Of a stretch of DNA of 64,000 bases, positions 30,919 to 40,190 are shown one piece after another. Under the pieces are notes generated by a model. The model was not told where the DNA came from. It saw only the letters and a list, made by a program, of their open reading frames with translations, and did no database searches. The stretch is from Agrobacterium tumefaciens (GTDB taxonomy: Bacteria; Pseudomonadota; Alphaproteobacteria; Rhizobiales; Rhizobiaceae): the NCBI RefSeq assembly GCF_013337285.1, contig NZ_SUPW01000005.1, positions 310,001 to 374,000 on the forward strand, written 5' to 3'. The position numbers and the translations under genes are program-made. Within the stretch, counting starts at the first letter, position 1, and each line of letters starts with the position of its first letter.

Positions 30919-32262
30919 ATGACGAAGCCCGCGATCAGTGAGGCAGAGAAGATCATTGAAGAGCTGATGCAGCTCCACCCCAAGGGGTTCGATCTTTCAC
31001 TCGACAGAATTTCCCGTCTTCTCGAAAAACTCGGCAATCCCCAGAATAGGATGCCGCCCGTTATTCATGTGGCAGGCACCAACGGCAAAGGTTCGGTCAC
31101 GGCCTTTTGTCGTGCTCTACTGGAGGCCGCAGGTCTTTCCGTCCACGTTCATACCTCTCCGCATCTCGTCAACTGGCATGAACGGTATCGCATCGGCGTT
31201 GCCGGCGATAAGGGCCGTTATGTCGAGGACGAGGTCTTTGCGGATGCGCTGCGCCGTATTGAAGCTGCCAATGGCGGGCAGATGATAACGGTATTCGAAA
31301 TTCTGACCGCCGCAATGTTCGTGCTCTTTGCGGAACAGCCCGCCGATGCCGCCGTCGTCGAGGTTGGTCTGGGCGGCCGCTTCGATGCGACCAATGTAAT
31401 CAATAATCCTGCCGTGTCTGTCATCATGCCGATCTCGCTGGACCACCAGGCCTATCTCGGCGACCGCGTGGAGCTGATCGCCGCCGAAAAGGCCGGCATC
31501 ATGAAGTCGGGTTCTCCCGTCGTCATCGGCCATCAGGAATATGATGCGGCGCTGGAAACGCTTGTTGCGACGGCTGAGCGGCTCGGTTGCCCCGTGTCGG
31601 TCTACGGGCAGGATTTTTCCGCCCATGAAGAATTTGGCCGCATGGTCTATCAGGATGAGTTCGGCTTGACCGATGCACCGCTGCCGCGGCTTCCAGGCCG
31701 CCACCAGCTTGCCAATGCCGCCGCCGCCATCCGCGCCGTCAAGGCTGCGGGTTTCGAAGTGACGGAGCGGATGATCGAAAAGGCCATGACGTCAGTGGAA
31801 TGGCCCGGCCGTCTGCAGCGTATCCAGACCGGCAGGATTGCCGAAATGGCCCCGAAGGATGCGGAAATCTGGATCGATGGCGGTCATAACCCCGGCGCTG
31901 GCGAAGTCATTGCCGAGGCCATGGCAGGGTTTGAGGAAAAGACGCCCCGGCCGCTGTTCATTATCGCCGGCATGATCAATACCAAGGACCCGGTAGGCTA
32001 TTTCAAGGCTTTCGCCGATATTGCCGAATATGTCTTCACCGTGCCGATCGGCGGCACTGATGCGGCGATTGATCCCGTCGTGCTCGCCCATGCGGCCTTC
32101 GATGCCGGGCTGGTTGCGGCACCGACCTCGTCTCTCACCGAGGCGCTGGATGAGCTTTCCCGCCGTTTCGATCCGGAAGGGCCGCCGCCGCGCATTCTTA
32201 TCGGCGGATCGCTTTATCTTGCCGGCAACGCTCTTTCTTTGAACGGTACGGTTCCCCAATAA
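30919..32262 (+). CDS. folC: Bifunctional dihydrofolate / folylpolyglutamate synthase FolC
   Basis: 447 residues from ATG at 30919. The ATP-binding loop HVAGTNGKGSV and the second motif HTSPHLVNWHERYRI are intact; the C-terminal domain begins near the WIDGGHNPGA block. It adds glutamate to dihydropteroate and to reduced folates. It completes the trpFBA-accD-folC cluster. Confidence 0.96.
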   Translation: MTKPAISEAEKIIEELMQLHPKGFDLSLDRISRLLEKLGNPQNRMPPVIHVAGTNGKGSVTAFCRALLEAAGLSVHVHTSPHLVNWHERYRIGVAGDKGRYVEDEVFADALRRIEAANGGQMITVFEILTAAMFVLFAEQPADAAVVEVGLGGRFDATNVINNPAVSVIMPISLDHQAYLGDRVELIAAEKAGIMKSGSPVVIGHQEYDAALETLVATAERLGCPVSVYGQDFSAHEEFGRMVYQDEFGLTDAPLPRLPGRHQLANAAAAIRAVKAAGFEVTERMIEKAMTSVEWPGRLQRIQTGRIAEMAPKDAEIWIDGGHNPGAGEVIAEAMAGFEEKTPRPLFIIAGMINTKDPVGYFKAFADIAEYVFTVPIGGTDAAIDPVVLAHAAFDAGLVAAPTSSLTEALDELSRRFDPEGPPPRILIGGSLYLAGNALSLNGTVPQ

Positions 32263-32292
32263 AAAAGCCCTGCAGTGATGCCGGGCTTTTTT
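32261..32292. terminator. Bidirectional terminator between folC and trxA
   Basis: AAAAAAGCCC (32261-32270) pairs with GGGCTTTTTT (32283-32292). It overlaps the folC stop codon and serves the convergent genes. Confidence 0.85.
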
Positions 32293-32310
32293 CATTCCCT
32301 GAAAAACTGC

Positions 32311-32631
32311 TTATGCGGCGCCGGAAATCCAGGCGGAAAGCGCTGTCTTGGGTGCAGCGCCAACCTTGATGTCAGCCACTTCGCCGCCCTTGAAAATAGC
32401 AAGGGTTGGGATCGAGCGCACGCCGAACTGAGCGGCCAACTCCGGATTTTCGTCGATATTGAGCTTTGCGACCTTGACCTTGCCTGCAAGCTCGGACGAA
32501 ATTTCTTCCAGGCTCGGCGCGATCATCTTGCACGGGCCGCACCATTCGGCCCAGAAATCCACCACAACGGGTTCGGAGGATTCGAGGACTTCGGACTGGA
32601 AGTTGGCGGCGTCGACTTTTACGGTAGCCAT
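32311..32631 (-). CDS. trxA: Thioredoxin TrxA
   Basis: 106 residues. The active site WCGPCK and the cis-proline region [11 protein letters not shown] are intact. It is the general cytosolic dithiol reductant. It lies 76 bp downstream of addA on the same strand. Confidence 0.97.
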   Translation of the reverse strand: MATVKVDAANFQSEVLESSEPVVVDFWAEWCGPCKMIAPSLEEISSELAGKVKVAKLNIDENPELAAQFGVRSIPTLAIFKGGEVADIKVGAAPKTALSAWISGAA

Positions 32632-32707
32632 ATCTGGCTCTCCTTTCAGCTAAACTTTTTCTTTATCGATGTGATACGGGCGCATCGAAATTTCAATGCC
32701 CGGTATC

Positions 32708-35700
32708 TCACTTTGTCTTTATTGCGACAAGAGCCTGCATCATGGCATCGTCGTCAACGCGGATAAAGCTAGCATTTTCCGTATAGATCAGCGCGCAGAC
32801 AAATTCTTTGCCAGGATAAAGCGGTGCGAGAATTTCACGATAGATGGCAAGCTGTGCTGTGTGAGAAAAGGGTATCTCGCGCACGTCGCGCGGTGGAACG
32901 CGGTTGGTCTTGTAATCCACCAGAATGACGCGATCACTATCCACCGCCAGCCGGTCGATACGGCCGGAAACGGCATATTGCTGCCGGCCGATCGCCATCG
33001 TGCCCATGATGGATACTTCAGCACGGCTATTGTCTGAAAAAGCCGATTGTACTGCCGGTTCGGAGATGACCCGCAAAACCGCCTGTATCAGATGTTTCCG
33101 CTCGGCAGCCGGCCAGAAACGGGCCGCGCGTTCCGCATAACGGTGGGCTGCGTCTTCCCGTTCAATCTCGGCGAAATCCGGCAGGGCCTGCAGCATGCGA
33201 TGCACCAGCCGGCCCCGTTGCAGCGCCAGAGAGGAGACATCGGCCTTTTCACCGAACAGTGGTGAACGCACGGCAAGATCGTCCGCCCCATCATCGATGA
33301 TCGTGCCCGCGCCCGAAGGGCTGAGCGGCCTCGGCAGGGAGGGCAGGGCCGGCAAGGGGGTGAGAAGTCCCGCCGGAAGAGCGTATTCTTCCTGCCTCTG
33401 CGGTTCTGGCAACCTTTGCGGGGCAGATGTCGGGCGAGCCTTGGACTTGCGCCAGACAAGCCCCTGCCATTCCTCGCCGTCGGCCACGAACTGCTGTGGC
33501 TGGCAGTGATCCTGACTATCTGCAAGCGCCGCCTTGACGATCGCATGCCAGCATTCGGGGTTTTCTTTCTGGCCGCGATAACCGCAGACGACCAGATGAT
33601 CGGCTGCGCGGGTCATGGCCACATAAAGCAGCCGGCGATATTCGTCTTCCGCGGCTATCTTCAGGCGTTCTTCATCCGAACGAATGAGATGATTGGAAAA
33701 GCCGCTGCCGGGCAGCCAGACAGGGACGGCGTCCCCATCCGCCTCGACGAAGCGCAGTTTCGGCACATGGCTGTGGTTGAAGGCTTTCGAACCGCCATCA
33801 ACGACAAAAACGACCGGCGCTTCAAGGCCCTTGGAGGCATGCACGGTCATGATCCGCACTTCGCCGCGATCCTTGTCCTGCTCGCGCTTCACTTCCGGCG
33901 AATCGGTCTCCAGAACGGAGAGAAAGGCCTGCAGGCCGGGCAGGCCGGTTCTTTCATGGTCGAGAGCAAAGGACAGGAATTCGTCGAGAACGTCGCTGGC
34001 CTCGTTGCCAAGTCGCCCGAGGAATTTTTTGCGCCCATCATGCAAGGTCAGAACAGCCGCGAAGAAGTCATGCACCGTTGCCGTTTTTGAAAGCGCGATG
34101 AAGTTTTCCAGCTTGCTGACAACCGGTACGAAGTGGCTGTTTTCTTCCTGCGAAAGCACGTGCAGCCGCAGCCAGACACTCTCCGTTTCCGATCGCGTTG
34201 CCGCGACGTTGAACACGTCATCTTCCGTCAGGTTGAAGAGTGGGCTCTTCAGCAGCGCCGCCAGTGAAAGATCGTCCTCCGGCAAGACAACGAATCGGCC
34301 GAGTGCCAGAAGATCCTGCACGGCAATGTGGTCGGTCAGGCGAAGTCGGTCCGCACCGGCAACGGGAATGTTCTTGCGTCGTTTCAGCTCCCGAGTCAGC
34401 GCATTAACGAAGGCGTGGCGTTTTCTGACCAGCACCAGAATGTCGCCCGCTTCGACGGCGCGTTCCACGCCTTTTTCGATAATAGTTTCGCTTCCGATCA
34501 TGTCGGCGATACGCGCGGCGATCCGGCGGGCGACGATGGTGGCAGGTGCGCTTTCCCTCAAGGCGTCGAAAGGCGCGGTCCAGTCCTCTTCGTCATCGGC
34601 GGTTTCCGGCGCCACCATGTCCCACACTTCCACGGTGCCGGGATGCCCGGCGCGGTTGGAGCGATGTTCGACAGGCTCGTTATCGGCGCTGAGGCCACTG
34701 GCGTTTTTCGGGTCCGAGAACACTTGATCGACAGCGGCCAGCACATCTTCCGTCGAACGGAAGGAGAGCGGCAGGCGGATACGGTGAAACGCCTGCTCCA
34801 CCTGATCGACGCGCCTCTTGGTTTCGTCGCGCTCCTGTGAAAACCGTTCCGGTCGCGCGCCCTGAAACGAATAGATCGACTGTTTTTCATCACCCACGGC
34901 AAATAGCGTGCGCCGGCCCATGCGTGCACTCTCGCCGGTGAAGAAATCCGCCGCCAGCGACTGGATGATCGACCATTGTACCGGGCTGGTATCCTGCGCC
35001 TCGTCGACGAGAATATGGTCTATGCCCTGATCAAGCTTGTAGTGCACCCAGGCACCAGCCGTATCGCGGTTGAGGAGGTTGGCGGCGCGTTCGATCAGAT
35101 CTTCGAAATCGAGCTGGCTTCGCTGCTTTTTCAGATCCTCGAAATCGCCGATCAGCCTTTCGGCCAGAACAAGCGCGCATTTCGTCGCGCCAAGCATCCG
35201 CACCAGACGGTAACGGTTGCGGCAGGCAACGACATGATCGCGCGCCAGCGTCAGCGCATCGACAAGATCGGGGGCGGATTTCTGCATGCCCTTGTTGATG
35301 ACATAGGCATCCGATTTCTTCTCGCCCTTGGCCGTTAATAGCGCAGCTTCGATGAATTCCATCCGCCGCACGGGATCCGACTGCCGCTTGGCTTCCCGCA
35401 GGGCATAAGCGACGTCGATGACGCGCGATCCGCCCACCTCATCGGCAAGCGTCAGATAGGTGTCGAGCGCCAGCCCGGAAAGGCCGGGCAGGGGCCAGAA
35501 GGCTGCTGCGACCGTTTCCTCGGTTTCCCCATCGGCGATCTGCATCGCCTGTCGCAAACGGGCATCGATGCCGCCGGATTGTTTTGCCTCCAGCAGAAAG
35601 GCGCGAAGGGCGCTGCGATTGGTGATGATGGCTGAGAGAAGAGACTCCAACCCGCTCTCGTCGGCAAGATCAAGCACATAGGCAAGCGCCTGTGCCAGTG

Positions 35701-36265
35701 CCGTGTCGCCTTCCGTTGAAACAGCTGTCAAAAGCGACCGGCGCGCTTCGGCCAAGAGGGTAGTTGCTGCACGATCATCGAGAACGGAAAAGTGACCGGC
35801 GACATTGGCTTCCAGCGGAAACTGATGCAGCAATGCCTCGCAGAAAGCGTGGATCGTCTGGATTTTCAGCCCGCCCGGCGTTTCCAGCGCCTTGGCGAAC
35901 AGTCGTCGCGCTTCTGCAAGCTTGAGACGATCCGGTGTTTTGCCTTCGATGGCCGTGATACGATCCCCAAGATCGGTATCCGGCAAAGTTGCCCACTCCG
36001 CCAGCCGGTCGAAGACACGGCTCGACATTTCAGACGCGGCCGCCTTGGTATAGGTAAGGCATAAGATCGCCGAAGGACGGCAGCCGGCCAGAAGCAGGCG
36101 GATAACGCGCTGGGTCAACACATGCGTCTTGCCGGAACCAGCATTGGCCGAAACCCAGGCGGAACTTGCGGGGTCAGAGGCAAGCCGCTGCCGGGCGCTC
36201 GTCCAGTCGATCCAGCTTTGAGGGGTGTCAGCGGCCGGGCCGTGATCGATGGCATCAATCGTCAT
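32708..36265 (-). CDS. addA: Double-strand break repair helicase-nuclease AddA
   Basis: 1185 residues from ATG at 36265; the longer open frame overlaps addB and is not expected to be used. UvrD-type helicase motifs include Walker A ANAGSGKTHVL, DEAQDTSP, QSIYSFQGA and VMTVHASKG-like IMTVHASKGLE. A RecB-type nuclease domain is at the C-terminus with LVDYKTNR and GRLVHRML. AddAB replaces RecBCD for end resection in rhizobia. Its start overlaps the addB stop by 11 bp. Confidence 0.96.
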   Translation of the reverse strand: MTIDAIDHGPAADTPQSWIDWTSARQRLASDPASSAWVSANAGSGKTHVLTQRVIRLLLAGCRPSAILCLTYTKAAASEMSSRVFDRLAEWATLPDTDLGDRITAIEGKTPDRLKLAEARRLFAKALETPGGLKIQTIHAFCEALLHQFPLEANVAGHFSVLDDRAATTLLAEARRSLLTAVSTEGDTALAQALAYVLDLADESGLESLLSAIITNRSALRAFLLEAKQSGGIDARLRQAMQIADGETEETVAAAFWPLPGLSGLALDTYLTLADEVGGSRVIDVAYALREAKRQSDPVRRMEFIEAALLTAKGEKKSDAYVINKGMQKSAPDLVDALTLARDHVVACRNRYRLVRMLGATKCALVLAERLIGDFEDLKKQRSQLDFEDLIERAANLLNRDTAGAWVHYKLDQGIDHILVDEAQDTSPVQWSIIQSLAADFFTGESARMGRRTLFAVGDEKQSIYSFQGARPERFSQERDETKRRVDQVEQAFHRIRLPLSFRSTEDVLAAVDQVFSDPKNASGLSADNEPVEHRSNRAGHPGTVEVWDMVAPETADDEEDWTAPFDALRESAPATIVARRIAARIADMIGSETIIEKGVERAVEAGDILVLVRKRHAFVNALTRELKRRKNIPVAGADRLRLTDHIAVQDLLALGRFVVLPEDDLSLAALLKSPLFNLTEDDVFNVAATRSETESVWLRLHVLSQEENSHFVPVVSKLENFIALSKTATVHDFFAAVLTLHDGRKKFLGRLGNEASDVLDEFLSFALDHERTGLPGLQAFLSVLETDSPEVKREQDKDRGEVRIMTVHASKGLEAPVVFVVDGGSKAFNHSHVPKLRFVEADGDAVPVWLPGSGFSNHLIRSDEERLKIAAEDEYRRLLYVAMTRAADHLVVCGYRGQKENPECWHAIVKAALADSQDHCQPQQFVADGEEWQGLVWRKSKARPTSAPQRLPEPQRQEEYALPAGLLTPLPALPSLPRPLSPSGAGTIIDDGADDLAVRSPLFGEKADVSSLALQRGRLVHRMLQALPDFAEIEREDAAHRYAERAARFWPAAERKHLIQAVLRVISEPAVQSAFSDNSRAEVSIMGTMAIGRQQYAVSGRIDRLAVDSDRVILVDYKTNRVPPRDVREIPFSHTAQLAIYREILAPLYPGKEFVCALIYTENASFIRVDDDAMMQALVAIKTK

Positions 36266-39200
36266 CGCCGTCTCCCGGTTCTGCCGTTGACCATTCCGAA
36301 ACGCGGGCGAGATGGTCATATTCCCCGCCATAGGATTGTTGCTCCTCTGGCACCAGCCGCGAGGCGAAACCGTTTTCACCGTCCCGCAACGAACGCACGA
36401 ATTTGGCTAGCTGGTCGATCGATTCCGTCGCCAGTTCGATGGCCGATTTAGGCGCTTTTTTGCTGCTCCGGGTGGAGTGCTCGTTATTCACCTGATCGGC
36501 AAAAAAACGATCACCCGGCCGCAAACGCACATAGATGAGCTTGTCAGGTGTTTGCGCACCCGTCTCCCGGAACGCGCCGCGCATCAGCGCCGCTGCTTCC
36601 AAGGCAAGCTGCGGGTCGAGCAGCGCGCGGGCCTGATTGACCGAAGGCGCAAGTCCGGTCTTGTAATCGATAATATCCGCCTGGCCGCCGGTCTTGATGT
36701 CGATGCGGTCGGCAATGCCCGTCAACCTTATTCCCGCCTCGGCGATTTCCTGTCCGGCGCGCGCTTCGAAGAAGCTTTGGCGGATGGATGGATGACGTTC
36801 TTTCTCCCAGTCGATGAAGGCGCGTGCCACGGCCTCGAAACGCGGACGCCAGATGACATCGACATGGGAGGGAAGGTCTTCCGCGTCGAAACTTTCATCC
36901 AGAATGCGCTGCATGGCGTCGAGCGAGGCCGGCGTGCCGGGAATGTGCCCCTCGCGCGAATAACGCTCGATGATAGCGTGGTAGAGCGTGCCGCGATCGG
37001 CCGCATTCGGGTCACGGTTGAACGGATCGAGTGGGTCCAGCTTCAGAATACGCCGCGCATAGATCGAATAGGGATCGCGGCGCAGCCGTCCTACTTCGCT
37101 GAAAGAATAGCTCTTCGGTTGCAGATCGGCAGGCGGCTTCGGGGCAGGGCGTTTTGCTGGCTCCTGCTCGATGCTTTCATCCATCAGGCCGGCCCAATGA
37201 CGATAGGTCTCGCCGCGGTTCTTCAGCTTTCCGGCAAAATCCTCGCCGCCCAGCGCCAGAAGGCGTTGCAGCCAGCGCGAGGCGACGGCGGGCGTGGAGC
37301 CTTGCCGGAGCGCTCGGGTGTAGAAAATGTGCCGGGTGCCGTTCGCCATCTCGAAATCATGCGCAAGCTGGCCGATGCGCCGTTCCGGCGGCTCCAGCCC
37401 GATCGCGGTCTTCATGCTGCGGGACAGGAAGGGATTGTTTGCGGTTTGACCGGGCCAAAGTCCTTCATTCAGGCCGCCGATGACGACGGTGTCGACACTT
37501 TGCAACCGCGCCTCGAGGGCACCGAAGATAAAAATGCGCGGATGGCGCATGGAGCGTGGTTTGATCGATTCGCCGGCCACCAGCGCTGCGAAAATATCGG
37601 CCCATTGCGGTCCGTCTGCGTCGAGGATTTCGCCACTTTCCATCAGTTCACCAAACAGCTCGGAAAGCTTGTCGCCCGCTTCACCGGACCACAAGGCGGC
37701 CAGATCGTTGTTTTCATCCGCACAGACCGCTTCGATTACCCGGCCGGTGCGTTTAGCCCAGTCGGAAAGCGGCAATTTATCGGTGAAAGATCGGCCCGAC
37801 CGGTCGCGGCGCACAAATGCGCTGCTGAGCGGCTCTGTCGAAACGGCGATGCGGCGGGCCAAATCGCGCGCGGCTTCGACGCTTCCCTCCTGCAGCGCCA
37901 GCCGCCATGCGGGTGGATGCCGGTCATCGCGCTGTGCCACCAGCTGCGCATCCAGAACCGCTTCCAGATTGCCGATTTCGGTTTCGACCCGGCCGCCGCG
38001 CAGCGCGATCAGCTCCAGTGCCTTTGATGCTCTCGCAAAAGCTTCCAGAGATAGCCCAAAACGGGCGAGCGGATGTTTCAGAAGCGAAATGATCGGCACC
38101 GGGTCTCCGGGTCTCAAAATTGCTTCCAGTGCCAATTGTGTCAGCCCCGCCTGCGGCGTGGCGGACAGTGGCGTGCCGGCCGAATCGTCGGCTTCGATGC
38201 CAAAGCGTTGCAGTTCCGTTGCAACGCGTCGCGCCAGACCGCGATCGGGGGTGATCAGCGCTGCTTGCGAAGGACGTCCATCGCCCGGCGCTTCAAGCGC
38301 CAGTCTGAGCGCCACCGCGATGGCGGTCGCTTCTTCGCGCTCGTTGGCGGCTTCTATCAGGGTTGCTGCCGCAAAAGCATCGTCGAAAAATCCGGGATGC
38401 CTGTCCTCGCGCCAGCGGTTCCAGTCGCTGGTGGATTTGGCCGGTGCGAGTGCTGCCGAAAAAACGGCCGCGCGCTTTTCGAGATCGCCATCGATGACGC
38501 CAATCTGAACCACATCGTCCCGCAGCATGCCAAGCTTTTGCAGCAGCATGTAAAGCCCGTATTGCGAATGGGTGCGGCTCGAAGGGTCGGTTGGGTCTTC
38601 GGCAATTGCCTCCCATTGCTCTTCCGGCATGGCAACATCAAGCCCCGGAAGCACAACGACGCCCTGCGGCAAGGCGGCAACGGCGGCGATGAGGTCGGCT
38701 GCGGCCGGAATGGAGCCGGTAGACCCGGCCACGATGATCGGTCCCGTATCCGGCAAATTGGCAAGTCGGTTTGCCTCGGCCCGTAAGATGCCGTTTCGAT
38801 GCCGGCCGGCCGAAGAGCGGTTGAGTTCGGCAAGGCGCGCGGGCCAGAAGACGCTGGCGATCTTCAGGAAATCCGCCGTCAGCTGCCACCATTGCGCATG
38901 TTCGCCGGTGTCGAGATGCTGAAGCGCTTCCCAGTCCTTTTCTTCCGTATCCATCGCATCGATCACCTCGCCAAGCGCACGCGCCAGCCATATGGCGTCG
39001 GCGGGGCTGGCGGGCGCGACGAGCGGTGAGTCCAAATGGATCGCCCGGATGGCGTCTGGCAGGCTGTTGCGCCAGGCCAGAATAAGACGCGCCAGTTCGA
39101 TCAGCCGGCCGGTGCCGGAAATCGGCGGCGCCAGATCCATAATTTCTGGATTTTCGATATCGAAGAAGCCGCTATCGTCATCCGTTTCGCCGAGCGGCCG

Positions 39201-39440
39201 GATCAGCGGCAGAATGGCGGACCGCCCGCCCAGAAGATCGACGAATTCCGAGCGCAGCACACGGGCGGAGCGTCGCGTCGGTACATAGATCGTCACCTTG
39301 GCGAGCGAAAGCGGATCCGCAGCGTCATATCTATAGCCGGCTGTCAGTGTCCCGTCACACAGCGTTTCAGCGAGCGTTTTGAGGAACGGTGTTCCCGCAG
39401 CGATCGTCAGGACGCGCTTTTCGTGGCGGGACGTGGTCAT
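36255..39440 (-). CDS. addB: Double-strand break repair protein AddB
   Basis: 1061 residues, alphaproteobacterial AddB type. An inactivated helicase-like N-terminal part contains AGSTGSIPAAADL. The C-terminal nuclease has GTLYHAIIERYSREG and DIIDYKTG. The final residues are acidic (GDGDDD). It forms the AddAB helicase-nuclease with the next gene. Its start overlaps the murU-like gene by 4 bp. Confidence 0.95.
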   Translation of the reverse strand: MTTSRHEKRVLTIAAGTPFLKTLAETLCDGTLTAGYRYDAADPLSLAKVTIYVPTRRSARVLRSEFVDLLGGRSAILPLIRPLGETDDDSGFFDIENPEIMDLAPPISGTGRLIELARLILAWRNSLPDAIRAIHLDSPLVAPASPADAIWLARALGEVIDAMDTEEKDWEALQHLDTGEHAQWWQLTADFLKIASVFWPARLAELNRSSAGRHRNGILRAEANRLANLPDTGPIIVAGSTGSIPAAADLIAAVAALPQGVVVLPGLDVAMPEEQWEAIAEDPTDPSSRTHSQYGLYMLLQKLGMLRDDVVQIGVIDGDLEKRAAVFSAALAPAKSTSDWNRWREDRHPGFFDDAFAAATLIEAANEREEATAIAVALRLALEAPGDGRPSQAALITPDRGLARRVATELQRFGIEADDSAGTPLSATPQAGLTQLALEAILRPGDPVPIISLLKHPLARFGLSLEAFARASKALELIALRGGRVETEIGNLEAVLDAQLVAQRDDRHPPAWRLALQEGSVEAARDLARRIAVSTEPLSSAFVRRDRSGRSFTDKLPLSDWAKRTGRVIEAVCADENNDLAALWSGEAGDKLSELFGELMESGEILDADGPQWADIFAALVAGESIKPRSMRHPRIFIFGALEARLQSVDTVVIGGLNEGLWPGQTANNPFLSRSMKTAIGLEPPERRIGQLAHDFEMANGTRHIFYTRALRQGSTPAVASRWLQRLLALGGEDFAGKLKNRGETYRHWAGLMDESIEQEPAKRPAPKPPADLQPKSYSFSEVGRLRRDPYSIYARRILKLDPLDPFNRDPNAADRGTLYHAIIERYSREGHIPGTPASLDAMQRILDESFDAEDLPSHVDVIWRPRFEAVARAFIDWEKERHPSIRQSFFEARAGQEIAEAGIRLTGIADRIDIKTGGQADIIDYKTGLAPSVNQARALLDPQLALEAAALMRGAFRETGAQTPDKLIYVRLRPGDRFFADQVNNEHSTRSSKKAPKSAIELATESIDQLAKFVRSLRDGENGFASRLVPEEQQSYGGEYDHLARVSEWSTAEPGDGDDD

Positions 39441-40174
39441 GCAGAGCGTTTTTCCCTGAATTGCCGGATGATGTTTTCGGCGTCGTCTATGGCATCGGGC
39501 GTGCCGACGGTGATCCAGTGGCCGTCAAGCGAAAGCCCGAAAAGCCGGTCATTTTTAATGGCGCGGTCGAAATAGATATTGAGGTTGAAGGCATCGGCCG
39601 GCGCATCGTTCAGCAGGCTTGAATCCATGGCGATGGCGCCGGCATAAACCACCGGGTTCGGGTCGCCGTCGCGATACCGCACCAGTTTCCCCTCATCGGA
39701 GAGGTTGAAATCCCTCTTGCCGTTATGGCCGGTGGTGCGATCCATGTAGACGCAAAGCAGCGCCATGTCCATGCGCGTAGAATCGAAGAAATACGCAAGC
39801 TTGCGCAGATTGCTGACCGCATTCAACTGCTCGCCTATCCAGAAAAGATCGGCATTCATGACAAAGACCGGGCCGGGTTCCAGCAGTTTCAGGCCCTTGG
39901 CAAGCCCGCCACCGGAATTCATCAGCTGCGACCGCTCATCGGAAATCAGGATTTCCGCGTCGGTGCGGCTTTCGAGATGGGCGAACATCTGGTCGGCATG
40001 GTGATGCACGTTGACGACGATCTTCTCCGCTCCGGCCTCGATAAGGGCATCGAGCGCATAGTCGATCATCGGCTTACCGGCGATCTTGACGAGCGGCTTC
40101 GGGATCGTATCGGTGATCGGGCGCATCCGCGTGCCAAGCCCGGCGGCCAGCACCATCGCGTTTTTGATCGTCAT
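39437..40174 (-). CDS. murU: Nucleotidyltransferase, probable MurNAc-1-phosphate uridylyltransferase (MurU-like)
   Basis: 245 residues from ATG at 40174. The pyrophosphorylase signature AAGLGTRMRPITDTIPKPLV is near the N-terminus (residues 9-28) and NADLFWIGE follows. The family includes mannose-1-phosphate guanylyltransferases and MurU. The MurU reading rests on the neighbour 16 bp upstream, which carries an AmgK-like sugar kinase domain: AmgK and MurU are consecutive in the anhydro-MurNAc recycling route of Pseudomonas and Caulobacter. Substrate is inferred. Confidence 0.82.
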   Translation of the reverse strand: MTIKNAMVLAAGLGTRMRPITDTIPKPLVKIAGKPMIDYALDALIEAGAEKIVVNVHHHADQMFAHLESRTDAEILISDERSQLMNSGGGLAKGLKLLEPGPVFVMNADLFWIGEQLNAVSNLRKLAYFFDSTRMDMALLCVYMDRTTGHNGKRDFNLSDEGKLVRYRDGDPNPVVYAGAIAMDSSLLNDAPADAFNLNIYFDRAIKNDRLFGLSLDGHWITVGTPDAIDDAENIIRQFREKRSA

Positions 40175-40190
40175 CGTCGGCAACCGTCTT

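Noticed and set aside
36477-38508. Long plus-strand open frames opposite addB
   Set aside because: They are antisense to a well-conserved gene, have no recognisable domains and follow its codon pattern.
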